A DNA stretch of 64,000 nucleotides from an uncultured Flavobacteriales bacterium (GCA_905479915.1 CAJQOH010000007.1:1-64000); one strand, 5' to 3'; counted from the first letter of the stretch, positions 34,746-45,719 are shown. The notes: a model not told the origin generated them from the letters alone. Made by a program: numbers and translations.

Positions 34746-35003
34746 ATGGAAGATTTTATTAAAACAGCTATTGAAGATTTACAAATCATGTATTGTGCTG
34801 TGGAACAGGATAAAGGTTCAAATTTTCTATTTTCTGTTCGATTAGCAGACAACATGGAAATGGATCGATTGAAAGTGGCCTTAGAGGAAAACAACTTAGT
34901 TGTTTTAATTCAAGATGATCTAGTAAACATACCATCATCATATCAAACCAAAGAGCATATACAAACCCTGATTAACTGTTTTAGATTATCAGTGAGTTTT
35001 TAG
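34746..35003 (+). CDS. hypothetical protein, 85 aa
   Basis: Starts 3 bases after the acetyltransferase stop. Acidic, soluble, with alternating strand and helix segments (FIKTAIEDLQIMYCAVEQDKG, FLFSVRLADNMEMDRLKVALEENNLVVLIQDDLV, TKEHIQTLINCFRL) suggesting an alpha/beta fold. No family recognised. Position implies co-expression with the GNAT enzyme. It is followed by an AACGTTAT/ATAACGTT hairpin. Confidence 0.6.
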   Translation: MEDFIKTAIEDLQIMYCAVEQDKGSNFLFSVRLADNMEMDRLKVALEENNLVVLIQDDLVNIPSSYQTKEHIQTLINCFRLSVSF

Positions 35004-35012
35004 GAGTCTCAC

Positions 35013-35032
35013 AACGTTATTCAAATAACGTT
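35013..35032. terminator. short hairpin between convergent genes
   Basis: AACGTTAT-TCAA-ATAACGTT, an 8-bp perfect stem. No T-run, so a weak terminator at best. Confidence 0.35.
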
Positions 35033-35047
35033 CTAATCTATTGTAAG

Positions 35048-35281
35048 TTAATCTAATTCGCAAGCTTTTATAGTATATACTCCTGCAACTGTCTCTTCAT
35101 AATCATATGCATTACATTCCTCATCAGTTAATCCACTACCAACAGTCTCAGTCTCTTGAGTTGCAGTAGTTCCTGCACTAAAATCACTACTATTTGTATA
35201 ACATACACAATCACTTTTTGAGCAGCCAATCAAAACTAATACCCCCATCAAAATCGTTAATAAAATTGTTGTTTTTTTCAT
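35048..35281 (-). CDS. small Cys-containing lipoprotein, 77 aa
   Basis: MKKTTILLTILMGVLVLIGC with lipobox LIGC/SK, then a 58-aa mature part with four further Cys (DCVCY, EECNAY, KACELD) and a Ser/Thr/Glu-rich middle. The Cys pattern suggests disulfides in the periplasm. No family recognised. It sits alone between the GNAT operon and the GNAT fragment, on the opposite strand. Confidence 0.65.
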   Translation of the reverse strand: MKKTTILLTILMGVLVLIGCSKSDCVCYTNSSDFSAGTTATQETETVGSGLTDEECNAYDYEETVAGVYTIKACELD

Positions 35282-35360
35282 AATTAATCATTCAGTTAAT
35301 ACTCATGTAATGATATTAATTATTCACCACGAAACCTAAAAATGTTAACAACATTATTAA

Positions 35361-35465
35361 TTCACCACTTTTATTAGAATTTTACCAATAGGTATTTCTT
35401 ATATTGAAATTCCTATTGATAGAATCATATTAAAAAAAGACTATAAAAGAACCAGAACTGATTAA
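35361..35465 (+). pseudogene. decayed fragment of the ElaA-type acetyltransferase
   Basis: Frame 35361-35465 reads FTTFIRILPIGISYIEIPIDRII... then KKDYKRTRTD*. It aligns without gaps to the functional gene's MAVTRILPKGISYAEASIGRVA... KKEYRGKGIAD (34463-34567). The identical run ATTTTACCAA...AGGTATTTCTTAT is visible at DNA level. The glycines of the CoA loop are lost and there is no start codon (in-frame TAA at 35358). A dead remnant of a local duplication. Confidence 0.75.
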
Positions 35466-35519
35466 CCACTTTAAATAATTTGTGAGTTTTAAAACCAATT
35501 AATTCCAAATCGAATAACT

Positions 35520-35897
35520 ATGAAAGTTACTACCGAAAAAAATGAAAAAATTGCCAATATGATATTTGGTTCCATTTACCCACTTTATCTCAATAGGTTG
35601 GAGAAAAATGGCAGAACAAAAGAAGAACTCAACCAAGTAATTAATTGGTTTACTGGATTTGATCAAGGTACTTTACAAGAACTTATCGATGAAAAAGTAA
35701 CTTTTAGAACATTTTTTAAGAAAGCCAAAATTAATCCAAACGCCCACATGATTAAAGGAGTTGTTTGTGGTTATCGAATTGAAGAGATTGAGGATGAGTT
35801 TGAATTGTATAAACAATGTAGGCAAATGGAAAAACTCATTGATGAATTGGCAAAAGGTCGTAAAATGGAGAAAATCTTACGCGAAGAAAAAAAGTAA
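35520..35897 (+). CDS. DUF2200 family protein
   Basis: 125 aa, soluble. Matches the DUF2200 pattern: NEKIANMIFGSIYPLYLNRLEKNGRTKEELNQVINWFTGFD, then FRTFFKKAKINPNAHMIKGVVCGYRIEEIEDE. Function unknown; the family is small and cytoplasmic. It faces ligA tail-to-tail with 3 bases between. Confidence 0.85.
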   Translation: MKVTTEKNEKIANMIFGSIYPLYLNRLEKNGRTKEELNQVINWFTGFDQGTLQELIDEKVTFRTFFKKAKINPNAHMIKGVVCGYRIEEIEDEFELYKQCRQMEKLIDELAKGRKMEKILREEKK

Positions 35898-35900
35898 AAA

Positions 35901-37955
<2,055 letters not shown>

Positions 37956-37965
37956 TTATACTTCT

Positions 37966-37973
37966 TAATTTTG
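37966..37973 (+). promoter_or_regulatory. -7 box upstream of the TPR gene
   Basis: TAATTTTG fits TAnnTTTG. The track's TTG start (37971) is inside this box, which argues for the ATG at 37995. Confidence 0.45.
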
Positions 37974-37994
37974 AATTATAAATTCATTAACAAA

Positions 37995-38687
37995 ATGACA
38001 GGTTTAGAAAAAGGTAAAGCATTATTTGAAAAACAAGAATACAATGAGGCTATTGAAGCTTTAAACTCTTTCTTGACTGAAAATGAAAATAATGCTGATG
38101 CACTATACACTAGGGCTATTTGCTACAGAAAAATTGATCAATTCAAAAAGTCTATCGCTGATTTTACAACTATGCTCATCCGTTTACCAAACGAACCAAC
38201 CTTATTGTGTGATAGAGGTATATCTCACTTCCACAATAAAGATATTGAATCTGCAATGGTAGATATGAATAAGGCTGTTGAGATAGACCCTAACAATCCT
38301 TACCGCTATTCTAGTAGAGCGTACATCAGATCAAGATCTGATATTGACGGTGCAATTGCTGACTACGAAAAGGCTGTTGAATTAGACCCAAAAGACGAAA
38401 TTGCTTTAAATAATTTAGGGTTATTGCATGAGAATGCTGGCAGAATGAAATCCGCTCAAAAAAATTACAAAAAAGCAAATACAATTATTGGTTATGACCC
38501 TGATAAAAGGCAAGAAGAAATAAACAAAAACACGATAGAAGAACAACTAGAAAATACAGCTTCTAAAAATGAAGAAACTCAACCTATAGAATCTTTAGGA
38601 AAAATTATGCTGAGTGTTTTTACAACCAAACAAGGTCGAAAAGAATACTTTAATTACCTCAAGTCAATAATTAAGAAGAAGGAATAA
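37995..38687 (+). CDS. tetratricopeptide-repeat protein
   Basis: 230 aa from ATG 37995 (MTGLEKGKALFEKQEYNEAI). Four to five TPR motifs over residues 1-155: ALFEKQEYNEAIEALNSFL, ALYTRAICYRKIDQFKKSIADF, LLCDRGISHFHNKDIESAMVDMNKAVEIDP, SSRAYIRSRSDIDGAIADYEKAVELDP and ALNNLGLLHENAGRMKSAQ. The rest is a charged, probably disordered tail. No signal peptide, so cytoplasmic scaffold or adaptor; partner unknown. Convergent with the response regulator 18 bases away. Confidence 0.85.
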   Translation: MTGLEKGKALFEKQEYNEAIEALNSFLTENENNADALYTRAICYRKIDQFKKSIADFTTMLIRLPNEPTLLCDRGISHFHNKDIESAMVDMNKAVEIDPNNPYRYSSRAYIRSRSDIDGAIADYEKAVELDPKDEIALNNLGLLHENAGRMKSAQKNYKKANTIIGYDPDKRQEEINKNTIEEQLENTASKNEETQPIESLGKIMLSVFTTKQGRKEYFNYLKSIIKKKE

Positions 38688-38705
38688 GTAGAACTCAATA
38701 AATAT

Positions 38706-39158
38706 TTAAACCATACTAGGAAAAGGATGTTTCAAGTAAGAGAATACTTTCTCATAAGTTTTACCTGAAACTTCTTCTGACAAATAAATCATTCCATTAT
38801 TGATCAATTCAATTGCCTCTTCATAAACATTTTTACTTTCTCCTTTCTTAATAAAACCTGAAGCTCCAGCAGTTATCATCTCTTTTATAAACTCAGGGCT
38901 CTCCCAAAAAGAAGTTGCTAGTATTTTAATATCTGGATCAATTTTTTTTAACTCTCTAGTCGCGTCAATCCCATTCATATTTGGCATATTCACATCCATT
39001 AAGACAACATCATAATCATTTTTCATAACCAAATCTATAGCCTCATAGCCATCAGTAGCTTCTCCTTTTACAACAATCATTGAATCAGATAGAACTAATT
39101 TCAAACCATCTCTAACAATATCTCTATCATCTACAACTAACAACCTTATTTCATCCAT
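38706..39158 (-). CDS. receiver-domain-only response regulator (NarL-type REC)
   Basis: 150 aa. Receiver domain residues 3-125: acidic pair in VVDDRD, phospho-acceptor Asp in VVLMDVNMPNMNG, Ser/Thr switch in ILATSFW, conserved Lys in GFIKKGES. The most similar receivers are those of NarL/FixJ regulators, but the LuxR-type DNA-binding domain (~65 aa) is absent. The protein ends with a short tail (EEVSGKTYEKVFSYLKHPFPSMV), and the neighbouring gene begins 18 bases away, leaving no room for a frameshifted HTH. Inferred: a signalling protein acting by protein contact, or a phosphate sink. No histidine kinase is adjacent. Confidence 0.85.
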   Translation of the reverse strand: MDEIRLLVVDDRDIVRDGLKLVLSDSMIVVKGEATDGYEAIDLVMKNDYDVVLMDVNMPNMNGIDATRELKKIDPDIKILATSFWESPEFIKEMITAGASGFIKKGESKNVYEEAIELINNGMIYLSEEVSGKTYEKVFSYLKHPFPSMV

Positions 39159-39337
39159 AATTAAAATTTCAAGTCAGATAAAATTAGAAAGAAAAAGAAG
39201 TAAAAACATCAGTATTTTTACTTAGTGGGAAAAATAAATGAAACAATTTAACAAGTAAATTGATTTTCCTTGATTTTCATAACAAATGGTAAACATCAGA
39301 TTAAAATCATTTTAATAAATTAATAATACGATAACAT

Positions 39338-41239
39338 TTACCTTTTAATAAACAAGTATAAATACCCGTCACTCTTTTTTGTTACGTTATAAAACAAATC
39401 TCCTTTATATTCAAAAAAATCTTTATTTGTAGAAGAAACAATGCAATCTAATTTATCTTCTACTTTTATTTGGTCACACAAATCAAAAGAATTTAAATGT
39501 ATAGGCCTTACACCATCACGATAAGAATCTGTAAATAATTGATACTCTAATTCAAATTTTTTGAGCTTCAAGCCTACATTCTTATACCCCCTATCTTCTA
39601 TCATATCCACAACATTTTTATAATCACTATGAAACTCTAAAAAGCGACTAAAATACTTTTTATACCTATCATCCGTCACCTTAATTTCTGATGTAAATGG
39701 TACAACAGTAATCAATGGACGACTATAATTAAACAATAAAATAACCACAGCATTAAATACAAATCCAAAAATCACCAAATAAATTAAAATTTTAGATTTC
39801 AACTCTTTTATTATAAAATACGCCAAAACAACAGTATGAAAGATGTAAAAAGGAGCATGCAACTTAATCCAAGGTTGCCATTTCAAATAAAAACAAAAGA
39901 ATAAGAATGATAAAATAATAACTATAAGTAAAACGACTATCCCCCTATTGTATTTTTTATAAAATATGAATAACCATATAATAGTTAGTAGCATTAATAT
40001 AGTATGATATGTATTTGCTCCATTGTTTTCATGAGTAGACAAAGGATCTACAGAGTAATTTATGTAACTAATATTGTAATCGTTTATATCTACATTAATT
40101 AGTTCATGAATTTTCTCGGTGGCAGCTGCTGCTAAAGGCGCAATCTTAGGTAATCCAAATTGATTGGATAAATTTTTTGTAACACTAGAAATTAAACCCG
40201 TTACGGAATGAGTTTCATTAGCATACGAATTTTGAAGACTAGGATTTGTACCAAGTATACTGGAGGTAAGTTGATAATTCCTTGAAAAATGGGCAAAATT
40301 TATCACAACAAATACCAGTCCTACCAGCAAATAATTAAGCCAAACTATTGGCATTTTTTTAAATGCAATTTGGTATAAATGATAGACAGCCCAACTAAAA
40401 ATAAATGGAGTCAAATATAAATACGCAGTACTTTTTGTTGCAGCAGCCATACCCAAAGCACACCCAAGAAAAATGAAATTTACAATGGCCTTACCTTTTC
40501 TTGTTTTAATTAAAAAATAAATACTCACCACCATAAAGAAAGATACTACCAATTCATTATGTGTAGATGAACCCAATAAAATTACCTCTGGGATACATAT
40601 TAAAATAAAAACTGAAAGTATTTGTCCGAACCTACTTAGCTTTAATTCTTTGCCGATCAAGCTTATTCCTATAGCTGTTCCTATTAAATAAAACAGCTGA
40701 ACTGTATTAGAAAGAAAGTCATTACCTAGTAATAAGTTAACATTCAAAAGCATTACCTCTGAAAAAACAGGGAAAATTAACTGTTGATGAAATGGTGTTC
40801 TATAATGAGCTAAGCTTTCATTTTTAATCCAATGAATCGTTCTAGCCATATGATAAAGCATAGAATCCCAATTATTGGTAGGGTAAATTAATCCTTGAAC
40901 CAAAATTCCAACAAGAATAAAACCAGAAAAACCAATTAAAAACTTTTCAAAAAAAGAAAGTCTTTTTAATCCATTTTTGGTTTTAACCAAAAAAGCTCGG
41001 AGCTTTTTATAGGATTTTTTTTGATAAACAGCATAAATTATAACAGCATCTATAACGCCCCAAGCTGTTATCAAACTATAATAATTTAAGGATTTGAACA
41101 AACTCAAAACCTCTGTTAATCCTAATACTAATACTGAGAATAATAAAATAGACTTCAATATAGATAACCTTGTATCATCGCCAGATATAGAGAGCAAGGT
41201 TATACCTAAAAAACATATCAATAACAAAATAACGGCCAT
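39338..41239 (-). CDS. GT39/GT-C-like polytopic membrane glycosyltransferase, paralogue 1
   Basis: 633 aa, roughly eleven to thirteen membrane helices, then a ~150-residue C-terminal soluble part rich in aromatic and charged residues. After the first helices a loop carries NWDSMLYHMARTIHWIKNES.AHYRT, which resembles the first extracytoplasmic loop of GT39-type (ArnT/PMT-like) proteins, where acidic residues take part in catalysis. Known: GT-C enzymes transfer sugars from polyprenyl phosphates outside the membrane. Inferred: the same for this protein; acceptor unknown. The most diverged of three tandem copies (HQQLIFPVFSEVM replaces YPQLNSAPFAEEL). Confidence 0.72.
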   Translation of the reverse strand: MAVILLLICFLGITLLSISGDDTRLSILKSILLFSVLVLGLTEVLSLFKSLNYYSLITAWGVIDAVIIYAVYQKKSYKKLRAFLVKTKNGLKRLSFFEKFLIGFSGFILVGILVQGLIYPTNNWDSMLYHMARTIHWIKNESLAHYRTPFHQQLIFPVFSEVMLLNVNLLLGNDFLSNTVQLFYLIGTAIGISLIGKELKLSRFGQILSVFILICIPEVILLGSSTHNELVVSFFMVVSIYFLIKTRKGKAIVNFIFLGCALGMAAATKSTAYLYLTPFIFSWAVYHLYQIAFKKMPIVWLNYLLVGLVFVVINFAHFSRNYQLTSSILGTNPSLQNSYANETHSVTGLISSVTKNLSNQFGLPKIAPLAAAATEKIHELINVDINDYNISYINYSVDPLSTHENNGANTYHTILMLLTIIWLFIFYKKYNRGIVVLLIVIILSFLFFCFYLKWQPWIKLHAPFYIFHTVVLAYFIIKELKSKILIYLVIFGFVFNAVVILLFNYSRPLITVVPFTSEIKVTDDRYKKYFSRFLEFHSDYKNVVDMIEDRGYKNVGLKLKKFELEYQLFTDSYRDGVRPIHLNSFDLCDQIKVEDKLDCIVSSTNKDFFEYKGDLFYNVTKKSDGYLYLFIKR

Positions 41240-41331
41240 AAACTAAAATTAACGAGATAAAGAAAAGGAATCAAATTTATTTACCACTGATCTTAAACCA
41301 AAATTATCAAAAGCCACAAAACATACTGCCA

Positions 41332-43233
41332 TCATTTTTTTAAATATAGAAATAAGTAGCCATCATTATCCTTTGTCGCATTGTAATAGATTGTTCCTTC
41401 ATATTTTATTTGATTTTCATATTCAGTTGAGACAATACAATCTACATTATTTTGAATAGGAAGCGATTCACTAAGCAAACATGAATTAATATGTATTGAT
41501 TTAATATCACTACGATATGAATCTACAAACAACTGATACTCCATACTATAACTTCCTAACATCAAACCAATATTTTTATATTTTTTTACAGAAATAATTT
41601 CTTTAACCTTCTTATAATCATGATGAAAATTAAAAGAATTACTAAAGTACTTTTCATACCTATCATCAGACATTGTAACATCATAAGTAAAAGGGGGTAG
41701 CGTAATGAATGGTCTACTAACATTAAACACCAATATTAAACAAGCATATATCACAAAGCCTAAAATAGAAAGGTTCAATACGAGTTTAGATTTTAAAAAC
41801 TTCGTTAAAAAGTAAGCTATAATTACAGAGTAAAACATAAAAAAAGGCACATGCAACTTAACATAGGGAACCAATTTCAAATAAAAACAAAAGGTTAGAA
41901 AAGAACACACACACACTACCCAAAACAAGGTTAATTTGATATTATGCTTTTTTGCGTAAATCAACATCCAAACCATACTCAATAACATTAATAACATATG
42001 GTAAATATTTGCGCCATTGTTTTCATGTATTGCTAATGGATCAAGTTCAAAAGAATTAAAAGTTGTTTTAGGATTATGAATATCTTCACCTATTGCATCG
42101 TGTAATTGATCTGTTAGGTTATAAACAATTGGTGTTACCATTGGAATACCAAACTGATAAGAAATATTCCTACTCACATTAGATACCATCATTTTTAATG
42201 AATGCTCCTGATTGACATAGGAGCCATTTATCTCCTCTGTTGCTCCAAGAATAGTTGATGACAATTGATAGTTCCGTGAATATTGACCTGTATTAACTAA
42301 GGCAAAACAACACACTAGTAGGCTACAATACGATAACAAAAACCACTCTTTTTTGAGCACTATAAAATAAACTATGTACCCAAAGAAAACAGTAACAAAA
42401 GGTGCAAGGTATAGATAAGCCGTATGCTTTGTTGCCGCTGCTAAACCAAGAGAAAACCCTAACAAAACAAAGTTAACCACTGTTTTTTCTGAACTAATCT
42501 TCAAAAAATAATAGATGCACATTAACATAAAAAAAGAAAGGACTATTTCATTATGTGTAGAGGAACCGAGTAAAATAACCTCAGGAATACATACCAAAAT
42601 AAAAGCCGAGAATAGTTGTCCGAATCTATTTAAACCTAACTCTTTCGCAATCAAACTTATTGAAAAAAAGGCGCTCAATAAATAAAACCATTGCACACTA
42701 TTTGATAAATAATCATTTCCAAAAAGTAGATTAACATTTAAAATTAACTCTTCCGCAAAAGGTGCCGAATTTAACTGAGGATAAATACTTGTTCGATAAT
42801 GGGCTAAGCTCTCATTTTGTATCCAATGAACAATTCTAGCCATATGGTAGGCCATTGAATCCCAATTAGCTGTAGGATAAACTATCCCTTGAACAAAAAC
42901 TCCTGCTAAAATAAAAATTGAAAAACCAACAAAAAACTGTTCAACTCTTGATAAATTTTTAATCGTTTCTTTTAATTTAACTCTTAACGCATAGATTTTT
43001 TTATAAGCTTCTTTTTTATAAATAACATATAGAATAGAAGTATCTATGATCCCCCACACTATAACCAAACTAAAGTAATTCAAAGAATAAAACACACTAA
43101 GAATCTCCGTTACTCCTAATACTAAAACAGAGTATATCAATACAGATTTCAATACGGACAACCTTGTATTATCTACAGATATAAAGAGCAAGATTAACCC
43201 CAAAAAGCATATCAATAATAAAGCAATTGCCAT
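41332..43233 (-). CDS. GT39/GT-C-like polytopic membrane glycosyltransferase, paralogue 2
   Basis: 633 aa, the same length to the codon as its neighbours. N-terminal helices (LLLICFLGLILLFISVDNTRLSVLKS), the loop NWDSMAYHMARIVHWIQNES followed by LAHYRTSIYPQLNSAPFAEEL, further helices, then the conserved C-terminal section YSMEYQLFVDSYRSDIKSIHINS and VDCIVSTEYENQIKYEG. Closer to paralogue 3 than to paralogue 1. It starts 18 bases after paralogue 3's stop and the gap shares ACTAGTTACTTTT with the sequence upstream of paralogue 3. Likely one operon of three. Confidence 0.72.
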   Translation of the reverse strand: MAIALLLICFLGLILLFISVDNTRLSVLKSVLIYSVLVLGVTEILSVFYSLNYFSLVIVWGIIDTSILYVIYKKEAYKKIYALRVKLKETIKNLSRVEQFFVGFSIFILAGVFVQGIVYPTANWDSMAYHMARIVHWIQNESLAHYRTSIYPQLNSAPFAEELILNVNLLFGNDYLSNSVQWFYLLSAFFSISLIAKELGLNRFGQLFSAFILVCIPEVILLGSSTHNEIVLSFFMLMCIYYFLKISSEKTVVNFVLLGFSLGLAAATKHTAYLYLAPFVTVFFGYIVYFIVLKKEWFLLSYCSLLVCCFALVNTGQYSRNYQLSSTILGATEEINGSYVNQEHSLKMMVSNVSRNISYQFGIPMVTPIVYNLTDQLHDAIGEDIHNPKTTFNSFELDPLAIHENNGANIYHMLLMLLSMVWMLIYAKKHNIKLTLFWVVCVCSFLTFCFYLKLVPYVKLHVPFFMFYSVIIAYFLTKFLKSKLVLNLSILGFVIYACLILVFNVSRPFITLPPFTYDVTMSDDRYEKYFSNSFNFHHDYKKVKEIISVKKYKNIGLMLGSYSMEYQLFVDSYRSDIKSIHINSCLLSESLPIQNNVDCIVSTEYENQIKYEGTIYYNATKDNDGYLFLYLKK

Positions 43234-43251
43234 AAATCAAAAGTAACTAGT

Positions 43252-45153
43252 TTATTCCATAAGATACAAACAGAGGTATCCTTCATTCTCTCTGGTTACG
43301 TTTAAATACCTCTTTCCTTCATAATCAATAAAGTCATGCTTATCAGTAGAAACTATGCAATCAATTGGAGATTCTACTTCCAGTTTTTCGCATATTTTAT
43401 GTGATTTTAAGTGAATCGCTCTAATGTCACTTCTATAAACATCTGAAAACAATTGATACTCCATACTGTAAGGCCCTAATTTTAAACCGATATTCTTTAA
43501 CTTCTTAAAAGTGATCATATCCTTTACCTTTTTATAGTCATGGTAAAAGACCACAGATTTACTAAAGTATTTTTTATATCTGTCATCATCCATTTTTATA
43601 TCCCATGTAAAAGGAGGGTATGTAATAAATGGCCTAGTACGATTAAAAGTTAATATTGCAATAGCGTAAATCACAAATCCTAACACACATAAATAACGTA
43701 AAATATTTTGATTGAATATTTTGATTAAAAAATAAGCAAGAACTACAGAATAGAACACGAAAAATGGAGTATGCAACTTAACATATGGAACCCATTTTAA
43801 ATAAAAACAAAACAATAAAAAAGATAAAACACAAGCTATCCAAAACAATTTTAATTTTAGATCATGTCTTTTTATAGTTACAATCATCCAAACCATACTT
43901 AATAGTATCAATACCATATGGAAAATATTAGCTCCATTATCTTCATATGTTGCTAATGAGTCTATTGCATAAAAGTCATAAGTCGTTTTAGGATTATTAA
44001 TGTCTTCATTAATTAAATCATGTAATGTTACCGTTAAATTATAAACAACCTGTGTTACGTATGGGACTCCAGCCTGACACGATAAATTTCTTGAAACATT
44101 AGACACCATCATTTTTAATGAATGCTCTTGATTTACATACGATTCATGAAGCGTATCATCAACACCAAAAATAGATGAAGACAATTGATAGTTACGTGTA
44201 TAATGGCCCGCATTAACTACTACAAAGCCACATATTAAGAGACTGCAATAAGGCAATAAAAATCGCTCTTTTTTTAGTATTAAGTAATAAATAATATATC
44301 CAGAAAAAATAGCTACAAATGGCATAAGATATAGATATGCAGTATGTTTTGTTGCAGTTGCTAAGCCAAGAGATAAACCTAAAAACAAAAAATTAATTAC
44401 TGTTTTTTCTGAAACTATTCTAATAAAATAGTAGATACTCATCAACATAAAAAAAGAAAGAACTGTTTCATTATGAGTAGATGAACCTAATAAAATAATC
44501 TCTGGTATACATACCAATATAAAAGCTGAGAATAGTTGTCCAAATCTATTTAACCCTAACCCTTTTGCAACCAAACTAATTGCAACAATGCTTCCTAATG
44601 TATAAAACCATTGAATACTATTTGATAAATAATCATTTCCAAAAAGTAGATTAACATTAAGAATTAATTCTTCAGCAAAAGGTGCCGAATTTAACTGAGG
44701 ATAAATACTTGTTCGATAATGAGCTAAACTCTCATTTTGTATCCAATGAACAATTCTAGCCATATGGTAGGCCATAGAATCCCAATTATTTGTAGGGTAA
44801 ACTAGTCCCTGAACTAAGATTCCTGCTAAAATAAAAATCGAAAAACCAATAAAAAATTGTTCAACTCTTGATAGACTTTTAATCGTTTTTTTTAATTCAA
44901 CTCTTAACAATTGAATTTTTTTATACGATTCTTTTTTATAAATACTATAGATCAGAGTAGCATCTATAATTCCCCAGACTATAACCATGCTAAAATAATT
45001 TAAGGAAGTGAACAAACTCAAAATCTCTGTTACTCCCAATACTAAAACTGAAAATAGCACTACAGATTTCAATATGGATAACCTTGTATTATCTACAGAT
45101 AGAAAAAGTAAGGTTAGACCCAAAAAGCATATCAATAATAAAATAACTGCCAT
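43252..45153 (-). CDS. GT39/GT-C-like polytopic membrane glycosyltransferase, paralogue 3
   Basis: 633 aa, first transcribed of the three. Same architecture: hydrophobic N terminus (AVILLLICFLGLTLLFLSVDN), loop NWDSMAYHMARIVHWIQNES, a central segment VNQEHSLKMMVSNVSRNLSCQ shared almost exactly with paralogue 2, and a C-terminal part with MEYQLFSDVYRSDIRAIHLKS and DCIVSTDKHDFIDYEGKRYLNVTRENEGYLCLYL. Preceded by the CWC gene at 37 bases, so it may be in the folB-CWC operon. Function inferred by family resemblance only. Confidence 0.72.
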   Translation of the reverse strand: MAVILLLICFLGLTLLFLSVDNTRLSILKSVVLFSVLVLGVTEILSLFTSLNYFSMVIVWGIIDATLIYSIYKKESYKKIQLLRVELKKTIKSLSRVEQFFIGFSIFILAGILVQGLVYPTNNWDSMAYHMARIVHWIQNESLAHYRTSIYPQLNSAPFAEELILNVNLLFGNDYLSNSIQWFYTLGSIVAISLVAKGLGLNRFGQLFSAFILVCIPEIILLGSSTHNETVLSFFMLMSIYYFIRIVSEKTVINFLFLGLSLGLATATKHTAYLYLMPFVAIFSGYIIYYLILKKERFLLPYCSLLICGFVVVNAGHYTRNYQLSSSIFGVDDTLHESYVNQEHSLKMMVSNVSRNLSCQAGVPYVTQVVYNLTVTLHDLINEDINNPKTTYDFYAIDSLATYEDNGANIFHMVLILLSMVWMIVTIKRHDLKLKLFWIACVLSFLLFCFYLKWVPYVKLHTPFFVFYSVVLAYFLIKIFNQNILRYLCVLGFVIYAIAILTFNRTRPFITYPPFTWDIKMDDDRYKKYFSKSVVFYHDYKKVKDMITFKKLKNIGLKLGPYSMEYQLFSDVYRSDIRAIHLKSHKICEKLEVESPIDCIVSTDKHDFIDYEGKRYLNVTRENEGYLCLYLME

Positions 45154-45190
45154 AAACTAAAAGTAACTAGTAAAAGAAAAGGAAGCAAGT

Positions 45191-45373
45191 TTATTTACTA
45201 TCTGTATTCATTTTACCAATACAAGGTTCACACAAACAATCTTTATATTTTGATTTTAAAACAGCTAAGTTTTTTGTTGAAATTTGATAATTAGTACACC
45301 AACAATTATCATTTGGTTGACAAGAAAAGTCATTGCCACATTTAGCACATTTTATTCGTCTTTTATCGCTCAC
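45191..45373 (-). CDS. cysteine-rich CWC-family protein
   Basis: 60 aa, GTG start overlapping the folB stop by 11 bases. Seven Cys in CAKCGNDFSCQPNDNCWC and LCEPC arrangement, the CWC signature plus a terminal CxxC, indicating one or two zinc ribbons. Function unknown; the family occurs in Bacteroidota and Proteobacteria as a stand-alone ORF. Coupled to folB. Confidence 0.85.
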   Translation of the reverse strand: MSDKRRIKCAKCGNDFSCQPNDNCWCTNYQISTKNLAVLKSKYKDCLCEPCIGKMNTDSK

Positions 45374-45719
45374 ATTCTACTTGTATAGCAACATTATCAA
45401 TATGCCCTCCTAAAGGAACATTTAATTTTGACACTTTTAATTTAATTTTTTCTACTGCCGAAAACTCTTCAAATAACGCATCTACAATCCGCTTTGAGAC
45501 ATGCTCCAACAAATTAGAACGAATAGCCATTTGTTCTTTAATAATTGTAAAAACAGCTTGATAATTTACCGCATCATTAATATCATCTGATATTGCAGGT
45601 TTAGATAAATCAGAATCCAAAACCACATCAACCTGGAAATTTGTGCCTATATCCGCTTCCTCTTTGAAGCATCCATGATAGGCATAAATCTTAATTCCTT
45701 CTACAAATATCTTTCCCAT
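45363..45719 (-). CDS. folB: dihydroneopterin aldolase
   Basis: 118 aa, family length. GKIFVEGIKIYAYHGCFKEEADIGTNFQVDVVLD at the N terminus with the conserved GxxxxHGxxxxE pattern, DDINDAVNYQAVFTIIKE, LEHVSKRIVDALFEEF and the C-terminal KIKLKVSKLNVPLGGHIDNVAIQVE. Known: folate synthesis, cleaves dihydroneopterin to hydroxymethyl-dihydropterin; forms octamers. Followed by the overlapping CWC gene. Confidence 0.93.
   Translation of the reverse strand: MGKIFVEGIKIYAYHGCFKEEADIGTNFQVDVVLDSDLSKPAISDDINDAVNYQAVFTIIKEQMAIRSNLLEHVSKRIVDALFEEFSAVEKIKLKVSKLNVPLGGHIDNVAIQVECER

Noticed and set aside
37971-37994. TTG start for the TPR gene
   Set aside because: Falls within the TAATTTTG promoter box; ATG at 37995 gives a regular TPR start.
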